Shown one piece after another: positions 41,639 to 51,493 of a DNA stretch of 64,000 nucleotides. How positions within the stretch are numbered: the first letter of the stretch is position 1; the number at the start of each line of letters is the position of its first letter. This stretch comes from Parafrankia irregularis. GTDB lineage: Bacteria > Actinomycetota > Actinomycetes > Frankiales > Frankiaceae. The DNA is taken from the NCBI RefSeq assembly GCF_001536285.1, contig NZ_FAOZ01000020.1, positions 99,294-163,293 on the forward strand. The letters run 5' to 3'. Both the position numbers and the translations under genes were made by a program. The notes below the pieces were generated by a model that was given only the letters and a program-made list of their open reading frames with translations, was not told the origin of the DNA and ran no database searches.

Positions 41639-43096
41639 GTGGACGAGCTCACCATGGACGGGCTCACCGTGGACGGGATCGCGATGGAAACGATCTCCAT
41701 GGGTGGGTTCACCATCGACGAGATCACTGTCGAGCGGATCCTGCCGCCCGGCGCGCAGGGTCGGGGCGCGACCCCGGAACGCGACGACGACCCGGTCCGG
41801 ATTCCGGCCCGGAGCCCGAGCGTCAGCCCCGCCCGCGGCGGATGGCTCGCGGCACACCCTCCGGCGGGCGGTCTTGAGCTGGGCGGCTTCACCTTCGCCG
41901 ACCTCGAACCCGCCGGTCTGGGCCGGCTCGGCCTCGACCTGCGCCGCCTGGAACTGCTCGCCGGGTTCGACGCGGCCGAGGAGTGGCTGTCCGGTCGTGG
42001 GCTCGCCGGCGTCGAGGTGAGCCGCTTCGAGCCGGACGACCCCGCGGTGAACCTGATCACCGACCTCACGGGCAGGCGGACCGCTGCGGCCGGCACCCGG
42101 CTCGGCACCGACGCCAGGGCGGACACTGTAACCGTGACCGCCACCAGCAACGGCCTTGACCGAGGACCAGACCTGTCAACCGGCACCGACGCCGGCACGG
42201 GCGCAGGCACAGGCACGGGCACCGACGCCGGCCAGCGCGGCAGTGCCTCGTCGCCGGGCCCGGGGCCGGTGCCGGCCCCCCGTCCCAGCACCATGGTCTT
42301 CGAGCGGGCGGCCCACGACTACGACGCCGACGTCCACGGGATCCCGTTCTTCCGCCCGCTGGGCCGAACGCTGGTCAGCGCCGCCGACGTCCGGCCCGGC
42401 GAGGACGTGGTCGATCTCGCCTGCGGGCGCGGCGCCGTCCTCATCCCCGCCGCCGAGGCGACCGGGCCCACCGGTTCGGTTCGCGCCTTCGATCTGGCGC
42501 CGACCATGGTGGCGCTGACCGCCGCCGACGTCACGGCCCGCTCGCTGCCCTGGGCGACCGTGGCGGTCGCCGACGCGACGAATCCTCCGGTCGAGCCGGC
42601 CAGTGCCGACGTGCTGCTCTGCGGCATGGGCCTGTTCCTGCTGCCCGACCCGGCAGGAGCGCTCGCGCGGTGGCGCGGGCTGCTGCGGCCCGGCGGGCGG
42701 CTGGCCGTCAGCGTCTTCGGTGCCCCGGACCCGCTGTGGAGCCGGCCCGACTACCCGCTTCGCCTGGCGACCGGCCTGGGCGCGGCCGACCGCCGGCCCG
42801 GGCAGGCCATCCTGGCGGAAGGCGCGCTGGCACGGGCGCTCACCGCGGCCGGATTCGAACTCACCCGGGACGATCTCGTCGCCACCGACCTGGTCTTCCG
42901 CGACGTGGAGCACTGGTGGCACTGGGCGTGGGGCACCGCGGTCCGCTCGATGCTCGAGAAGGTCGACAACGCCGACCTCCCGGCGATGATCGATGACCTC
43001 ACCCGGTGGCACGCGCCGTCGGTGGACGCCGGCGGGCTGCACTGGCGTCCGACCATCCGGATCGTCACCGCGACAGTGGGCGCCCGCCGCGGCTGA
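41639..43096 (+). CDS. SAM-dependent methyltransferase with N-terminal extension
   Basis: A 485-aa class I methyltransferase. The SAM-binding core begins near residue 235: VRPGEDVVDLACGRGAVLIPAAEATGPTGSV (motif I) with FDLAPTMV (motif II) and LLCGMGLFLLPDPAGAL, as in UbiE/Methyltransf_11 enzymes. The first ~220 residues have no known domain: an opening of alternating units (MDGLTVDGIAMETISMGGFTIDE) with five- to seven-residue spacing, then a Leu-rich piece (LGGFTFADLEPAGLGRLGLD), then a Gly/Thr-rich linker. GTG 41639 follows GGAAGAAGG. The substrate is unknown. Confidence 0.82.
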   Translation: MDELTMDGLTVDGIAMETISMGGFTIDEITVERILPPGAQGRGATPERDDDPVRIPARSPSVSPARGGWLAAHPPAGGLELGGFTFADLEPAGLGRLGLDLRRLELLAGFDAAEEWLSGRGLAGVEVSRFEPDDPAVNLITDLTGRRTAAAGTRLGTDARADTVTVTATSNGLDRGPDLSTGTDAGTGAGTGTGTDAGQRGSASSPGPGPVPAPRPSTMVFERAAHDYDADVHGIPFFRPLGRTLVSAADVRPGEDVVDLACGRGAVLIPAAEATGPTGSVRAFDLAPTMVALTAADVTARSLPWATVAVADATNPPVEPASADVLLCGMGLFLLPDPAGALARWRGLLRPGGRLAVSVFGAPDPLWSRPDYPLRLATGLGAADRRPGQAILAEGALARALTAAGFELTRDDLVATDLVFRDVEHWWHWAWGTAVRSMLEKVDNADLPAMIDDLTRWHAPSVDAGGLHWRPTIRIVTATVGARRG

Positions 43097-43198
43097 CCCC
43101 GCCCGGTCGCAAGGCGCACCGGTAGCCGGGTAGCTCCGGTAGCCCGGTAGGAGTCCGAATCCCGCACCCGCCCCGCGGGCACTGGCAATTCCCCTCAA

Positions 43199-43300
43199 GA
43201 GGGACAAACTGGGCACGGGTTCACCTGGCATCCCGCAAGAAGTGCGGATTCTGGTCGTTGGAACGACCAAAATCCTTCACACTTGCGACTCGCCAAGCGC
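43199..43300. repeat. Dispersed palindromic element, copy 3 (extended)
   Basis: The hairpin part is 43245-43277: CGGATTCTGGTCGT, loop TGGA, ACGACCAAAATCCT. Upstream flanks (GGGACAAAC at about 43201 and CCCGCAAGAAG just before the hairpin) are shared with copy 4 at 49007-49079, so the element is at least 75 bp. It lies between convergent genes. Confidence 0.8.
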
Positions 43301-43352
43301 TGCTGGGCCCCTGATCTCGGCGGCGGGGCCCTTCAGGCGACCGGGAAGGGCC

Positions 43353-43805
43353 TCAGGCCAGGTAGCGGACCACCGTCTCGGCCACGCAGACCGGCTTGGT
43401 GGCGCCCTCCATCTCGATGGTGACCTGGTTGACCGCCTGGACACCGCCGGGCACATCGTCGACCGACAGGTTGCGGACGATGCCGCGGACCCGGGAGCCG
43501 ACCGGGACCGGCTGCGGGAAGCGCACCTTGTTCAGGCCGTAGTTCAGGGCCAGCTTGATCCCGGTGACCTGCGCGACGTCAGCGGAGATCACCGGGATCA
43601 GCGACAGCGTGAGATAGCCGTGGGCGATCGTGGTCTTGAACGGCCCGTCCTTCGCCCGCTCCACGTCGACGTGGATCCACTGCCAGTCGCCCGTGGCGTC
43701 GGCGAAACCGTTCACCTGCTCCTGGGTGATCTCGCGCCACGAGCTGGTGCCCAGCTCCTGGCCCTGCAGCTTCCTCAACCCGTCGATTCCGTCGATCGTC
43801 GCCAT
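43353..43805 (-). CDS. MaoC-like dehydratase ((R)-enoyl-CoA hydratase type)
   Basis: A 150-aa hot-dog fold hydratase. FADATGDWQWIHVDVERAKDGPFKTTIAHGYLTLSL contains the hydratase-2 motif with catalytic Asp and His separated by about five residues, as in MaoC/PhaJ proteins and NodN-like dehydratases. NYGLNKVRFPQPVPVGSRVRG is the typical core. It may act in fatty-acid or polyketide metabolism; substrate is not clear. ATG 43805 starts it. It is 139 bp downstream of the FkbM gene on the same strand, with a strong hairpin between them, so it is probably transcribed separately. Confidence 0.9.
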   Translation of the reverse strand: MATIDGIDGLRKLQGQELGTSSWREITQEQVNGFADATGDWQWIHVDVERAKDGPFKTTIAHGYLTLSLIPVISADVAQVTGIKLALNYGLNKVRFPQPVPVGSRVRGIVRNLSVDDVPGGVQAVNQVTIEMEGATKPVCVAETVVRYLA

Positions 43806-43852
43806 CTGGCGAGTATCTCGAAGCCGTCGCTGACACGCACCGGGAACGAGGC

Positions 43853-43889
43853 GGGGCCGGGACGCTCGCTGCGGAGCGTGCCCGGCCCC
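43853..43889 (-). terminator. Terminator-like hairpin after the FkbM gene
   Basis: GGGGCCGGG and GCTC (from 43853) pair with GAGC and CCCGGCCCC (to 43889) around a short loop; a very stable stem lying just beyond the FkbM stop on the minus strand. There is no T-run. Confidence 0.6.
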
Positions 43890-43890
43890 G

Positions 43891-43942
43891 CGTTCGGGCC
43901 CTGCGTTCAGGCCTCACGTTCGGGCCCTGCGTTCAGGCCTCG
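43891..43942. repeat. 26-bp tandem duplication
   Basis: A 26-nt unit starting CGTTCGGGCCCTGCGTTC occurs at 43891-43916 and 43917-43942 with one change. It lies right after the FkbM stop codon (minus strand). Confidence 0.85.
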
Positions 43943-43944
43943 CG

Positions 43945-44700
43945 TCAGGCGTGCGCGACGAAGTTGAAGCGGCTGCCGTTGTCGAAGGTGCGGCGGAAGC
44001 TGCCGAGCGTGTACGGGCCGGTTCCGTCCATGTCGAAGATCCGCAGGCCCAGATCGCCGTCGATCAGGCGGTACATCTCCTCCGCCGTGGTCCCGTACTT
44101 CCGGGCGGCGGCACCGAACTCGAAGATGATGTACGGGCGGTTCGTGGCCAGCAGCTTCTGCCCGCCCTTCAGCACACCGTACTCGGCGCCCTCGACGTCG
44201 ATCTTGATCAGGTCCAGGCGGTGGTCGGGCGGGAGGGTCTCGTCGAGCACCTCGACGACGACCTCGATCTCCTCGACCTCCTCGGCGCCGTCCGCCGTCC
44301 GCTGACGCAGCCCGCTGTACGCCGGCCGGCTGCGGACGTAGGCGAACGGGCTGACCCCGGACTTCTCCGCGAGCGCGGCCTGCTTCAGCGTGACGGTCGG
44401 GAACTCCAGGCAGAGGTACTCGAAAAGGTGCGGAAGCGGCTCGTAGGCGATGTGCTCACCGCGCGGGGCGTGCAGCACGATCGACTTGAGCACGTCGCCG
44501 CGGTGCGCACCCACGTCGATGCAGTTGGAGTCCTCCTGGAGCACGAAGGAGAGCAGCAGCGCGAGGTGTTGGTCATCGACCGCGTTGCGGCGGGCGCTGG
44601 GCAGCACGGTGCGGCGGACCAGCTTCAGCGCCGGCCCCAGACCCAGCTCGACCGCGGTCTGGCGGAGCTGACCGAGCTGTCTGTTCATCTGCTCCTGCAT
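43945..44700 (-). CDS. FkbM-family methyltransferase
   Basis: A 251-aa SAM-dependent O-methyltransferase of the FkbM family. CIDVGAHRGDVLKSIV is motif I for SAM binding (about residue 48), LDLIKIDVEGAEYGVLKGG the conserved IDVEG motif near the C-terminal third, and YIIFEFGAAARKYGTT follows. ATG 44700 is chosen because AAAGGGA lies upstream and the longer frame reads as noise. Members methylate sugars or antibiotic scaffolds; the acceptor is unknown. A polysaccharide role is possible but no sugar cluster is adjacent. Confidence 0.9.
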   Translation of the reverse strand: MQEQMNRQLGQLRQTAVELGLGPALKLVRRTVLPSARRNAVDDQHLALLLSFVLQEDSNCIDVGAHRGDVLKSIVLHAPRGEHIAYEPLPHLFEYLCLEFPTVTLKQAALAEKSGVSPFAYVRSRPAYSGLRQRTADGAEEVEEIEVVVEVLDETLPPDHRLDLIKIDVEGAEYGVLKGGQKLLATNRPYIIFEFGAAARKYGTTAEEMYRLIDGDLGLRIFDMDGTGPYTLGSFRRTFDNGSRFNFVAHA

Positions 44701-45101
44701 CGCGGAACGTCCCTTTCGCGAGCCATCCGTCCGGCGCGGGCCCGACGCCGGCTGCGCTTCGCTGCGCTCGCCGCCGGGCTGGGCCATCCAGGCTGGTTGT
44801 CCGAAAAATGTGCGGTCTGTGCTGTCACGCACAACACCGCGCACTTCGCCGTCGCGCCAATTGTGACAAGTCGCCCGGGAGGTCCCACCGCCACCCCCAT
44901 CATTGACCACAGTCCGGACACTGCGCCCAGCTGCACCACCACGTACCAGCTCCAGGTCAAGGCCCGAAGGTGGTCAGAAACCGGACGGAAACCGGACAGC
45001 ACGGGCCCTGGTCCGGGCCAGTTCAGGCCCGGGCCAGGCTCCGAACAGGCCCAGCGCGCCGACCGGATCGGGCCCGGGCCAGGCCCGGTTCACCGACCGG
45101 A
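44701..45101. other. Intergenic region upstream of FkbM and downstream of gcvP
   Basis: About 400 bp. The direct repeat GGCCCGGGCCAGGC occurs at 45026 and 45071; together with neighbouring GC palindromes it could fold as a terminator for gcvP. The FkbM promoter must lie near 44750-44900, where GC falls (TTGTCCGAAAAATGTG), but no clear -10/-35 pair was assigned. Confidence 0.4.
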
Positions 45102-48100
45102 TCAGTCCCGGGAGTCGAAGGCCTCCACCGGCGGGCAGGTGCAGACCAGATTGCGGTCCCCGTAGGCACCGTCGATCCGCCGCACCGGCGGCCAGTACTT
45201 CGCCGCCCGCAGCGACGCCACCGGGTAGGCCGCCACGGACCTCGGGTACGGGTGGTCCCAGTCGTCCCCCGTGACCATCGCGGCGGTGTGCGGAGCGTTG
45301 CGCAGCGGGTTGTCGTCCCGCGGCCAGACGCCGTCGCCGACCTTGGCGGCCTCGGCCCTGATGGCGATCATGGCGTCGCAGAACCGGTCGATCTCGCCCA
45401 GGTCCTCGCTCTCGGTCGGCTCGACCATCAGTGTCCCGGCGACCGGGAACGACATGGTCGGCGCGTGGAACCCGTAGTCGATCAGGCGCTTGGCGATGTC
45501 GTCGACGGTGACGCCCGTCTCCCTGGTCAACGGCCGGAGATCGAGAATGCACTCGTGCGCGACGAGATCGTTGCGCCCGGTGTAGAGAACCGGATAGTGC
45601 GGCGCGAGCCGGCGGGCGATGTAGTTGGCGTTGAGCACGGCCACCGACGTCGCCGCCCGCAGCCCGTCCGCACCCATGAGGCGGATGTACGCCCACGGGA
45701 TCATGAGGATGCCGGCGGATCCCCACGGCGATCCCGAGATCGGCCCGACCCCGGTTTCGGGGCCGGCCTCCGGGCACAGCGGATGGTTCGGTAGATACGG
45801 CACCAGCTTCTCGCCGACCGCCACCGGCCCGACCCCCGGGCCGCCGCCACCGTGCGGGATACAGAAGGTCTTGTGCAGGTTGAGGTGGCTCACGTCCGCC
45901 CCGAACCGGCCCGGCTTCGACAGCCCGACCAGCGCGTTGAGGTTCGCCCCGTCGACGTAGACCAGGCCGCCGGCGTCGTGCACCACCGCGCACGCCCGGG
46001 CGATGCCCTCCTCGTACACACCGTGCGTCGACGGGTAGGTGACCATGAGGGCCGCCAGCACCGACGCGTGCTTCGCCGCCTTCGCGGTCAGGTCGTCCAG
46101 GTCGACGTTGCCCTCCGCGTCGCAGGCGACCACGACCACCCGCATGCCGGCCATCGCGGCGCTCGCCGCGTTGGTGCCGTGGGCCGAGGACGGGATCAGG
46201 CAGACGTCACGCACCGGCGCGCCCGGCTCGGCGTGGTCACGGTGGTAGGCGCGGATGGCCAGCAGCCCGGCCAGCTCCCCCTGGCTGCCGGCGTTCGGCT
46301 GCACCGAGACGGCGGCGTACCCGGTGATCCGCGCGAGCCACAGCTCCAGGTCCCGGATCATCGACACGTACCCGGACGCCTGGTCGATCGGGGCGAAGGG
46401 GTGGATGTCCGCGAAGTCCGGCCAGGTGACCGCGGCCATCTCGGTCGTCGCGTTGAGCTTCATCGTGCAGGAACCGAGCGGGATCATGCCCCGGTCGAGG
46501 GCGAAGTCGACGTCGGCGAGACGCCGCAGGTACCGCAGCATGGCCGTTTCGGACCGGTGCGAGTGGAACACCGGATGCGTCAGGAAGGCCTCGTCCTCCC
46601 CGCGGACCAGCGCGGCCGGCAGCGCCGCCGGCACCGACACCGCCACCCCCGCGGACGCGACCTCGGGCGCCGGGCCCTCGGGAGCACTCACCCCGAAGGC
46701 GGCCCAGACGGCACGCAGATCCGCCTCCACCGTCGTCTCGTTGCAGGAGACGCCGACATGGTCGGAGTCGACGAGCCGCAGGTTCACCCCGTGCACGAGC
46801 GCGTCCGCCACGACCTGCCCGGCTCGCCCCGCCACCCGGGCGAGCACCGTGTCGAAGAACTCGTCGTGGACGATCTCCACGCCGCCGGCACGCAGACCGG
46901 CCACCAGTCGCACCGCCTGCGCGTGCACCGCGCCGGCGATCGCGGCCAGCCCCGCCGGGCCGTGGTAGACGGCGTACATCGAGGCCAGCACGGCCGGCAG
47001 CACCTGGGCGGTGCAGATGTTGCTGGTCGCCTTCTCCCGCCGGATGTGCTGCTCCCGGGTCTGCAGCGTGAGGCGGTAGGCGGGGTCGCCCGCCGCGTCC
47101 ACCGAGACACCGACCAGCCGGCCGGGAAGCATCCGCTCAAGGCCGGACCGCACCGCGAGATAGCCCGCGTGCGGGCCGCCGAAGGACAGCGACAGCCCGA
47201 ACCGCTGGGTCGTGCCGACCACGATGTCCGCGCCGAGACCGCCGGGGGCGCGCAGCAGCGTGAGCGCCAGCAGATCGGCCGCGACGGTCACGACGATGTC
47301 GCGTTCCCGCGCCTGGGCGATGAGGCCCCGAGGATCGCGCACGCCCCCGTCCGCGCCCGGGTAGGACAGCAGCACACCGAAGACGTCCGGCAGGATGTCG
47401 GCTGCCACGGCGGCCGCGGCGGGCCCGGCTGGTCCGTCCGACAGCGCGGTGGCTTCGTCCGCCGGGACGGGGGACTCACCCGGTGCCGGCGTCGGCCGGG
47501 GGGTGAGGCCGTCCCGGAGGTCGGCGACGACGACGGTGATGCCGAGTGCCTCCGCCCTGGTGCGGACGACGGCGATGGTCTGGGGCAGGGTGTCCGCGTC
47601 GATCAGGAAGGTGGAGCGCTTCCCCCGGGTGGCGCGGTAGGCGATCTGCATCGCCTCCGCCGCGGCGGTGGGCTCGTCGAGCAGCGAGGCACCCGCGACC
47701 GCCAGACCGGTCAGGTCCGTGATCATGGTCTGGAAGTTCAGCAGGGCTTCGAGCCGGCCCTGCGAGATCTCCGGCTGGTACGGCGTGTAGGCCGTGTACC
47801 AGGCCGGGTTCTCGAGCACGTTGCGCTGGATCACCCCCGGCATGACCGCCGGGTTGAACCCCAGGCCGATCATGGAGGTGACGCGGCGGTTACGACCGGC
47901 CAGCGCCCGCAGCTCCGCGAGAACCTCCGTCTCGGTGACCGCCGGCGGCAGATCGAGCTCGGTGTCCCGGATGGCGGCGGGTACCGCCGCGTCGGTGAGC
48001 GCGGTCAGCGAGCCCAGGCCCAGCAGGTCGAGCATGGCCATCCGGTCGGCGTCATCCGGGCCGATGTGGCGGTCGACGAACCGCGGGATCGCCTCGACCA

Positions 48101-48332
48101 CGAGCGCGGCGCCCGACTCGGGCCGCTGCCGCGGCGCCTGCCGCTCGGACACGGCCTCACGCCCAGTCGTCGTACCGCCGTTGGTCGTCGCCCCGCCGTT
48201 GTTCGTGGTACCGGCGCCGTTCGCGGTACCCGCGCCGTTCGTAGCACTGTCGTCAGCGATACCGCCGCCGGTGCCGGCGGCCTGAGCGGAGGAACCCGGC
48301 GGCGTCGCCGCAGTGGTGATCTCGGTGGTCAT
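45102..48332 (-). CDS. gcvP: Glycine dehydrogenase (decarboxylating), P protein
   Basis: A 1076-aa pyridoxal-phosphate enzyme that decarboxylates glycine and loads the aminomethyl group onto the H protein of the glycine cleavage system. The N-terminal half starts with [18 protein letters not shown]; the C-terminal half has [15 protein letters not shown] and the PLP lysine K821 in [30 protein letters not shown] sequence ([13 protein letters not shown]) precedes it. The first ~85 residues are a Gly/Thr/Asn-rich extension unusual for P proteins. ATG 48332 begins it, about 100 bp downstream of a tandem glycine riboswitch. No gcvT or gcvH is in the window. Confidence 0.96.
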   Translation of the reverse strand: MTTEITTAATPPGSSAQAAGTGGGIADDSATNGAGTANGAGTTNNGGATTNGGTTTGREAVSERQAPRQRPESGAALVVEAIPRFVDRHIGPDDADRMAMLDLLGLGSLTALTDAAVPAAIRDTELDLPPAVTETEVLAELRALAGRNRRVTSMIGLGFNPAVMPGVIQRNVLENPAWYTAYTPYQPEISQGRLEALLNFQTMITDLTGLAVAGASLLDEPTAAAEAMQIAYRATRGKRSTFLIDADTLPQTIAVVRTRAEALGITVVVADLRDGLTPRPTPAPGESPVPADEATALSDGPAGPAAAAVAADILPDVFGVLLSYPGADGGVRDPRGLIAQARERDIVVTVAADLLALTLLRAPGGLGADIVVGTTQRFGLSLSFGGPHAGYLAVRSGLERMLPGRLVGVSVDAAGDPAYRLTLQTREQHIRREKATSNICTAQVLPAVLASMYAVYHGPAGLAAIAGAVHAQAVRLVAGLRAGGVEIVHDEFFDTVLARVAGRAGQVVADALVHGVNLRLVDSDHVGVSCNETTVEADLRAVWAAFGVSAPEGPAPEVASAGVAVSVPAALPAALVRGEDEAFLTHPVFHSHRSETAMLRYLRRLADVDFALDRGMIPLGSCTMKLNATTEMAAVTWPDFADIHPFAPIDQASGYVSMIRDLELWLARITGYAAVSVQPNAGSQGELAGLLAIRAYHRDHAEPGAPVRDVCLIPSSAHGTNAASAAMAGMRVVVVACDAEGNVDLDDLTAKAAKHASVLAALMVTYPSTHGVYEEGIARACAVVHDAGGLVYVDGANLNALVGLSKPGRFGADVSHLNLHKTFCIPHGGGGPGVGPVAVGEKLVPYLPNHPLCPEAGPETGVGPISGSPWGSAGILMIPWAYIRLMGADGLRAATSVAVLNANYIARRLAPHYPVLYTGRNDLVAHECILDLRPLTRETGVTVDDIAKRLIDYGFHAPTMSFPVAGTLMVEPTESEDLGEIDRFCDAMIAIRAEAAKVGDGVWPRDDNPLRNAPHTAAMVTGDDWDHPYPRSVAAYPVASLRAAKYWPPVRRIDGAYGDRNLVCTCPPVEAFDSRD

Positions 48333-48431
48333 CGTCGCTTCGCTCCGGAGGTCGTGCGACGCCGAAGAGAGACCAACGCCGAACGGTGGCGACACCGGAC
48401 GGCCGTGGTCCCCCGCCCGCGTCGCGGCGGG

Positions 48432-48640
48432 CCTCCCCCTCTGTCATGAGCCTGAGAGCTTCGCCGGCCACCACGCCCGGGGTCACCCGGACACCAGCGG
48501 CCGACTTGCACCGTCGGCGGGACACAGTCTCGTGTCCGCTTTTCAGAGTCGCCTGACCCGGCGGTCTTGAGCCTGAGAGTTTGCGGGGAGATCTTGCTCC
48601 TTCGGCGCTCCGGGGCTGGCCCCGGAGCTCTCCCGCACGG
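48432..48640 (-). ncRNA. Tandem glycine riboswitch
   Basis: Read on the minus strand, aptamer 1 starts GCGGGAGAG and includes GCCGAAGGAGCAA and ACTCTCAGGCTCA with GACTCTGAAAAGCGG; aptamer 2 includes GAGACTGTG, CCGCCGACGGTGCAAG and AGCTCTCAGGCTCATGACAGAGGGG. These are the conserved glycine-riboswitch elements in correct order, twice. The RNA precedes gcvP and is expected to turn it on when glycine is abundant. Confidence 0.92.
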
Positions 48641-49006
48641 GTGTGAGCGGCGCGATGTGCAGTTGTCGATGTTGCCGTGGCCAGGTTGCAGGTGGCCGGG
48701 GTTGCAGACAGCGATGGTGCGGGTGGCATGGGCGAGCGGTGACGCTGCTCCCGCCGCATAGGCTAGTCGGCCGCGTCGCCGGCCGCCAAAGATCTTGCAA
48801 ACCCGCCCGAAGTCCGCAAGGCCACCGTCTCGTCCGCGGCTTCGCCGTCGCCCTCGCAAGCCCAGGCGGTCAGCAGCCGAACCTGCCCCGCCGCCGGATC
48901 ACGGTCCGCCGCCCGACCAGGTCACCGCGGCCGAGCCCACCGCACGGCGCCCCACCGGGGTCCCGCGCCCCCACACAGCGTCCGCAATTCGCACTAATAG
49001 GGACAA
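48641..49006. other. Intergenic region upstream of the glycine riboswitch
   Basis: About 365 bp, presumably holding the gcvP promoter on the minus strand near 48650-48720. No gene is supported. Confidence 0.4.
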
Positions 49007-49110
49007 ACAGGACAGGGAGCCAACTCGACGACCCGCAAGAAGCGAGGATCTTGGTCGCTCCAGCAGCCAAAATCCTCGCTTCCTGCTCGGAAGCAGCGGG
49101 TGGGCGGAGC
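49007..49110. repeat. Dispersed palindromic element, copy 4 (extended)
   Basis: The hairpin is at 49042-49079: GCGAGGATCTTGGTCGC, then GCAGCCAAAATCCTCGC. The upstream GGGACAAAC and CCCGCAAGAAG blocks are shared with copy 3; the downstream TCCTGCTCGGAAGCAGCGG is shared with copy 1. It lies 25 bp beyond the stop of the small gene at 49135 (minus strand). Confidence 0.8.
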
Positions 49111-49134
49111 GCTGGTGCGACTCCATACTGCTCA

Positions 49135-49353
49135 CTAGACGCTGGTGCGCTCGCGCTTGCCCGTCGGATGCGCGGTGCGGAACTTCGCGGCCTCCTCGTC
49201 GCTGCGCGCCCCACCCCGCTCCCCTTCGAAGAAGGTCTTGGCGAGACGGTCGTGCGACGTCTGGTCCGTCACCTGCCGGGCCATCTCGTCATCCGAAATG
49301 CCCTGCCCGGCTGGCTCCGTGTGCCGTTCACCCTTTACGACCTGGTGCGACAT
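49135..49353 (-). CDS. Small hydrophilic hypothetical protein (72 aa)
   Basis: Not recognised. ATG 49353 follows a perfect AGGAGG (49360-49365) with a 6-nt spacer, so it is likely translated. The product, MSHQVVKGERHTEPAGQG at its start, is hydrophilic, charged and Gly/Thr-rich, with ISDDEMARQVTDQTSHDRLA likely helical and a basic end (HPTGKRERTSV). It has no signal peptide. Similar small hydrophilic proteins in actinobacteria are often induced by stress, but no function can be assigned. Confidence 0.65.
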   Translation of the reverse strand: MSHQVVKGERHTEPAGQGISDDEMARQVTDQTSHDRLAKTFFEGERGGARSDEEAAKFRTAHPTGKRERTSV

Positions 49354-49365
49354 GTCCAACCTCCT

Positions 49366-49768
49366 GACATCCGCCGCCGTTGCACGCTCCTCGGACGATC
49401 CACCCGGCCGGTGGTCTCCAGCCCGGATCCCGCCCTCGATGTCGACATGCCCGGTTCAGGCCCTGGTCATCCCAACGGGGACCGACAGCCAGACCCCCGG
49501 CCGACAGCCAGACCGCCGGCCAACAGCCAGACCGCGCTGACGGCCGGGCGCCCGCAGGCAGCCGCACGGCCGGGACGCACCCCCCCCGGAAGCGATCCGG
49601 GTATCGGGTCCACCGGATTCACCGGAACCATCCGGCACCGGTATGTTTCCCACCAGGAGCGATATCCGCCGATACCACGCATATAGCAGGCGACCTGGGT
49701 GCGAGGTGCGCTATATCGCCGGGTGTAGCGTCGCCGGAGATGAGCCGCGCCCGAGGAGCGGAAGCCAG
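49366..49768. other. Intergenic region with an imperfect short repeat
   Basis: About 400 bp between the divergent small gene and the PknB-type kinase gene. An approximate 18-nt unit around GACAGCCAGACC(CCGG) is repeated three times at about 49482-49536. Promoters for both genes are expected here; none was assigned. Confidence 0.5.
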
Positions 49769-51337
49769 ATGATCAGCGGTTATCGGTTCCTCCGGGACCT
49801 CGGCCACGGCGGTTTCAGCACCGTCCACCTCGCCGAGCAGGAGATCTTCGATCGGCAGGTCGCCGTGAAGGTCATGCATGCCGACCTGCGCGATCCGGAC
49901 GCGCGGCGCCGGTTCGTCCGGGAATGCAAGGCGACCGGCCGGCTCACCGGGAACCCGAACATCATCACCGTGTTCGACGCCGGAACCACGGTCGACCACC
50001 GGCCGTACATCGCGATGGAGTACTTCCCGGCGGGAACACTGCGCGACCGGGTGATCGACCAGGGCCCCCTGCCCGTCCGGGAGGTGCTGTCGCTCGCGGT
50101 TCCGGTGACCCGTGCCCTGGATGCCGCCCACCGGCACGGCATTCTGCACCGCGACCTGAAACCGGCGAACATCCTGCTCCGCGCTTCGGGCGAACCTGTG
50201 CTCAGCGACTTCGGCATCGCCAGCGTCGCGGAGGGCCTCGACCCGGCGACCTTCTCGGCGGCATTCACCGCCGGTTTCGCGGCGCCGGAGGTGCTGCTCG
50301 GCGACCAGCCGGAAACCACCTCGGACGTGTTCGGGCTCGCCGCGACGCTCTTCGCCCTCCTCACCGACCGCACGCCCTTTCCCGGGAAGACCCCGGCCGA
50401 GATCTTCACCCGGATCCAGGCCGGCGAGATGCTGCCGCTCGATCGCCCGGACGCACCACCAGCCCTGGACGATCTCCTTCGCCGCATGCTCGCCCGCACG
50501 CGGGACCAGCGGCCGGGCCTGGATGAGGTCACAGCAGAGCTCACCTCGCTGCTCGCCGAACTGGAGCACGGCGACCCCTACCCCTCAGCCGGCTGGCAGG
50601 GCACAGGCCCGCGCGGCGAGGAGGACGGCGAGGACAGCACAGGTGCACCACTCGAACCGCCGCAGCGTCCTCGGCCGCGACGCCAACGCCGAAGCGGGTG
50701 GCAGGTCGCGGCCGTGGCCGGCTCGGCGGCACTGCTGACGGCCGGGGCGGTCGCCCTCTCCCTGCAGCTTGCGCGCCACGGCGAACAGGATGACGCCGCC
50801 GAGCTCACGACGAGTACCAGCTCCACTGCACCGACTGCGGCGGGCACCAGCCCCGGCGCCCCGACCAGTCCCAGCACGAACGCCAGCACGAACGCCGGCA
50901 CCGGCACCGACACCGACGTCGTGAGCACGAGCACGCCGACACCCTCGATCACCGCCGCCGACACCTGCGGCATGCGATATGAGGAGATCCGCGACTACCA
51001 GGATCGCGTCTTCAAGAGCCAGTACATGTGCCCGACGGATGTCGACTCACCGGTCTACGCCAACATCGGCGCCGGCGTGACCGGGCCACTCGACGACACC
51101 GGCCTGATGAGGAAGTCCGACACGGTCTGGGTCGTCTGCCAGATCCAGGGACGACCGAATCCCACCAGCAGAACGGGTAGACAGAGCACCTGGTGGCTGT
51201 ACACCCAGGGCGACGTGCCGGCGGAGAACAGCTACGGATACAGCGACGCATGGGGATACCTGCCCGCGACGGCGGTGACGTATCACAACGAGGGCGCCGC
51301 CGTCCCTGGCGTCGAGCCATGCACCGCGCAGCCCTGA
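49769..51337 (+). CDS. PknB-type membrane Ser/Thr protein kinase
   Basis: A 522-aa Hanks-type kinase. MISGYRFLRDLGHGGFSTVHLA is the glycine loop, Lys34 in VAVKVMH binds ATP, Asp129 in LHRDLKPANILL is catalytic, and SDFGIASVAEG carries DFG, so it is a canonical RD kinase, active by sequence. The membrane helix is VAAVAGSAALLTAGAVALSL (about residues 312-334), followed by a Thr/Ser/Pro-rich stalk and an extracellular domain of about 130 residues with four Cys (DTCGMRY, QYMCPTD, WVVCQIQG, VEPCTAQP) that is SH3-like in pattern. It lacks PASTA repeats. ATG 49769 follows GAGGAG. Confidence 0.93.
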   Translation: MISGYRFLRDLGHGGFSTVHLAEQEIFDRQVAVKVMHADLRDPDARRRFVRECKATGRLTGNPNIITVFDAGTTVDHRPYIAMEYFPAGTLRDRVIDQGPLPVREVLSLAVPVTRALDAAHRHGILHRDLKPANILLRASGEPVLSDFGIASVAEGLDPATFSAAFTAGFAAPEVLLGDQPETTSDVFGLAATLFALLTDRTPFPGKTPAEIFTRIQAGEMLPLDRPDAPPALDDLLRRMLARTRDQRPGLDEVTAELTSLLAELEHGDPYPSAGWQGTGPRGEEDGEDSTGAPLEPPQRPRPRRQRRSGWQVAAVAGSAALLTAGAVALSLQLARHGEQDDAAELTTSTSSTAPTAAGTSPGAPTSPSTNASTNAGTGTDTDVVSTSTPTPSITAADTCGMRYEEIRDYQDRVFKSQYMCPTDVDSPVYANIGAGVTGPLDDTGLMRKSDTVWVVCQIQGRPNPTSRTGRQSTWWLYTQGDVPAENSYGYSDAWGYLPATAVTYHNEGAAVPGVEPCTAQP

Positions 51338-51493
51338 CCAGCTCCGTTCGCCTGACCCCACGCCGGACGAGCCCGCAGGCGTCGTTCAGGGCCTGCGGGC
51401 GTGGAAGGTCGCGCATGACGGCTGGCCGATCGGCATAGTCGGCAGCAAGGGATCCCCGCCGGGAGCTGGAAACGAGTGCGCGAGGAGCGGCAC

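Noticed and set aside
45852..48449. A long plus-strand frame opposite gcvP
   Set aside because: Antisense shadow: Arg/His/Asp-rich, no domain, and runs through the riboswitch.
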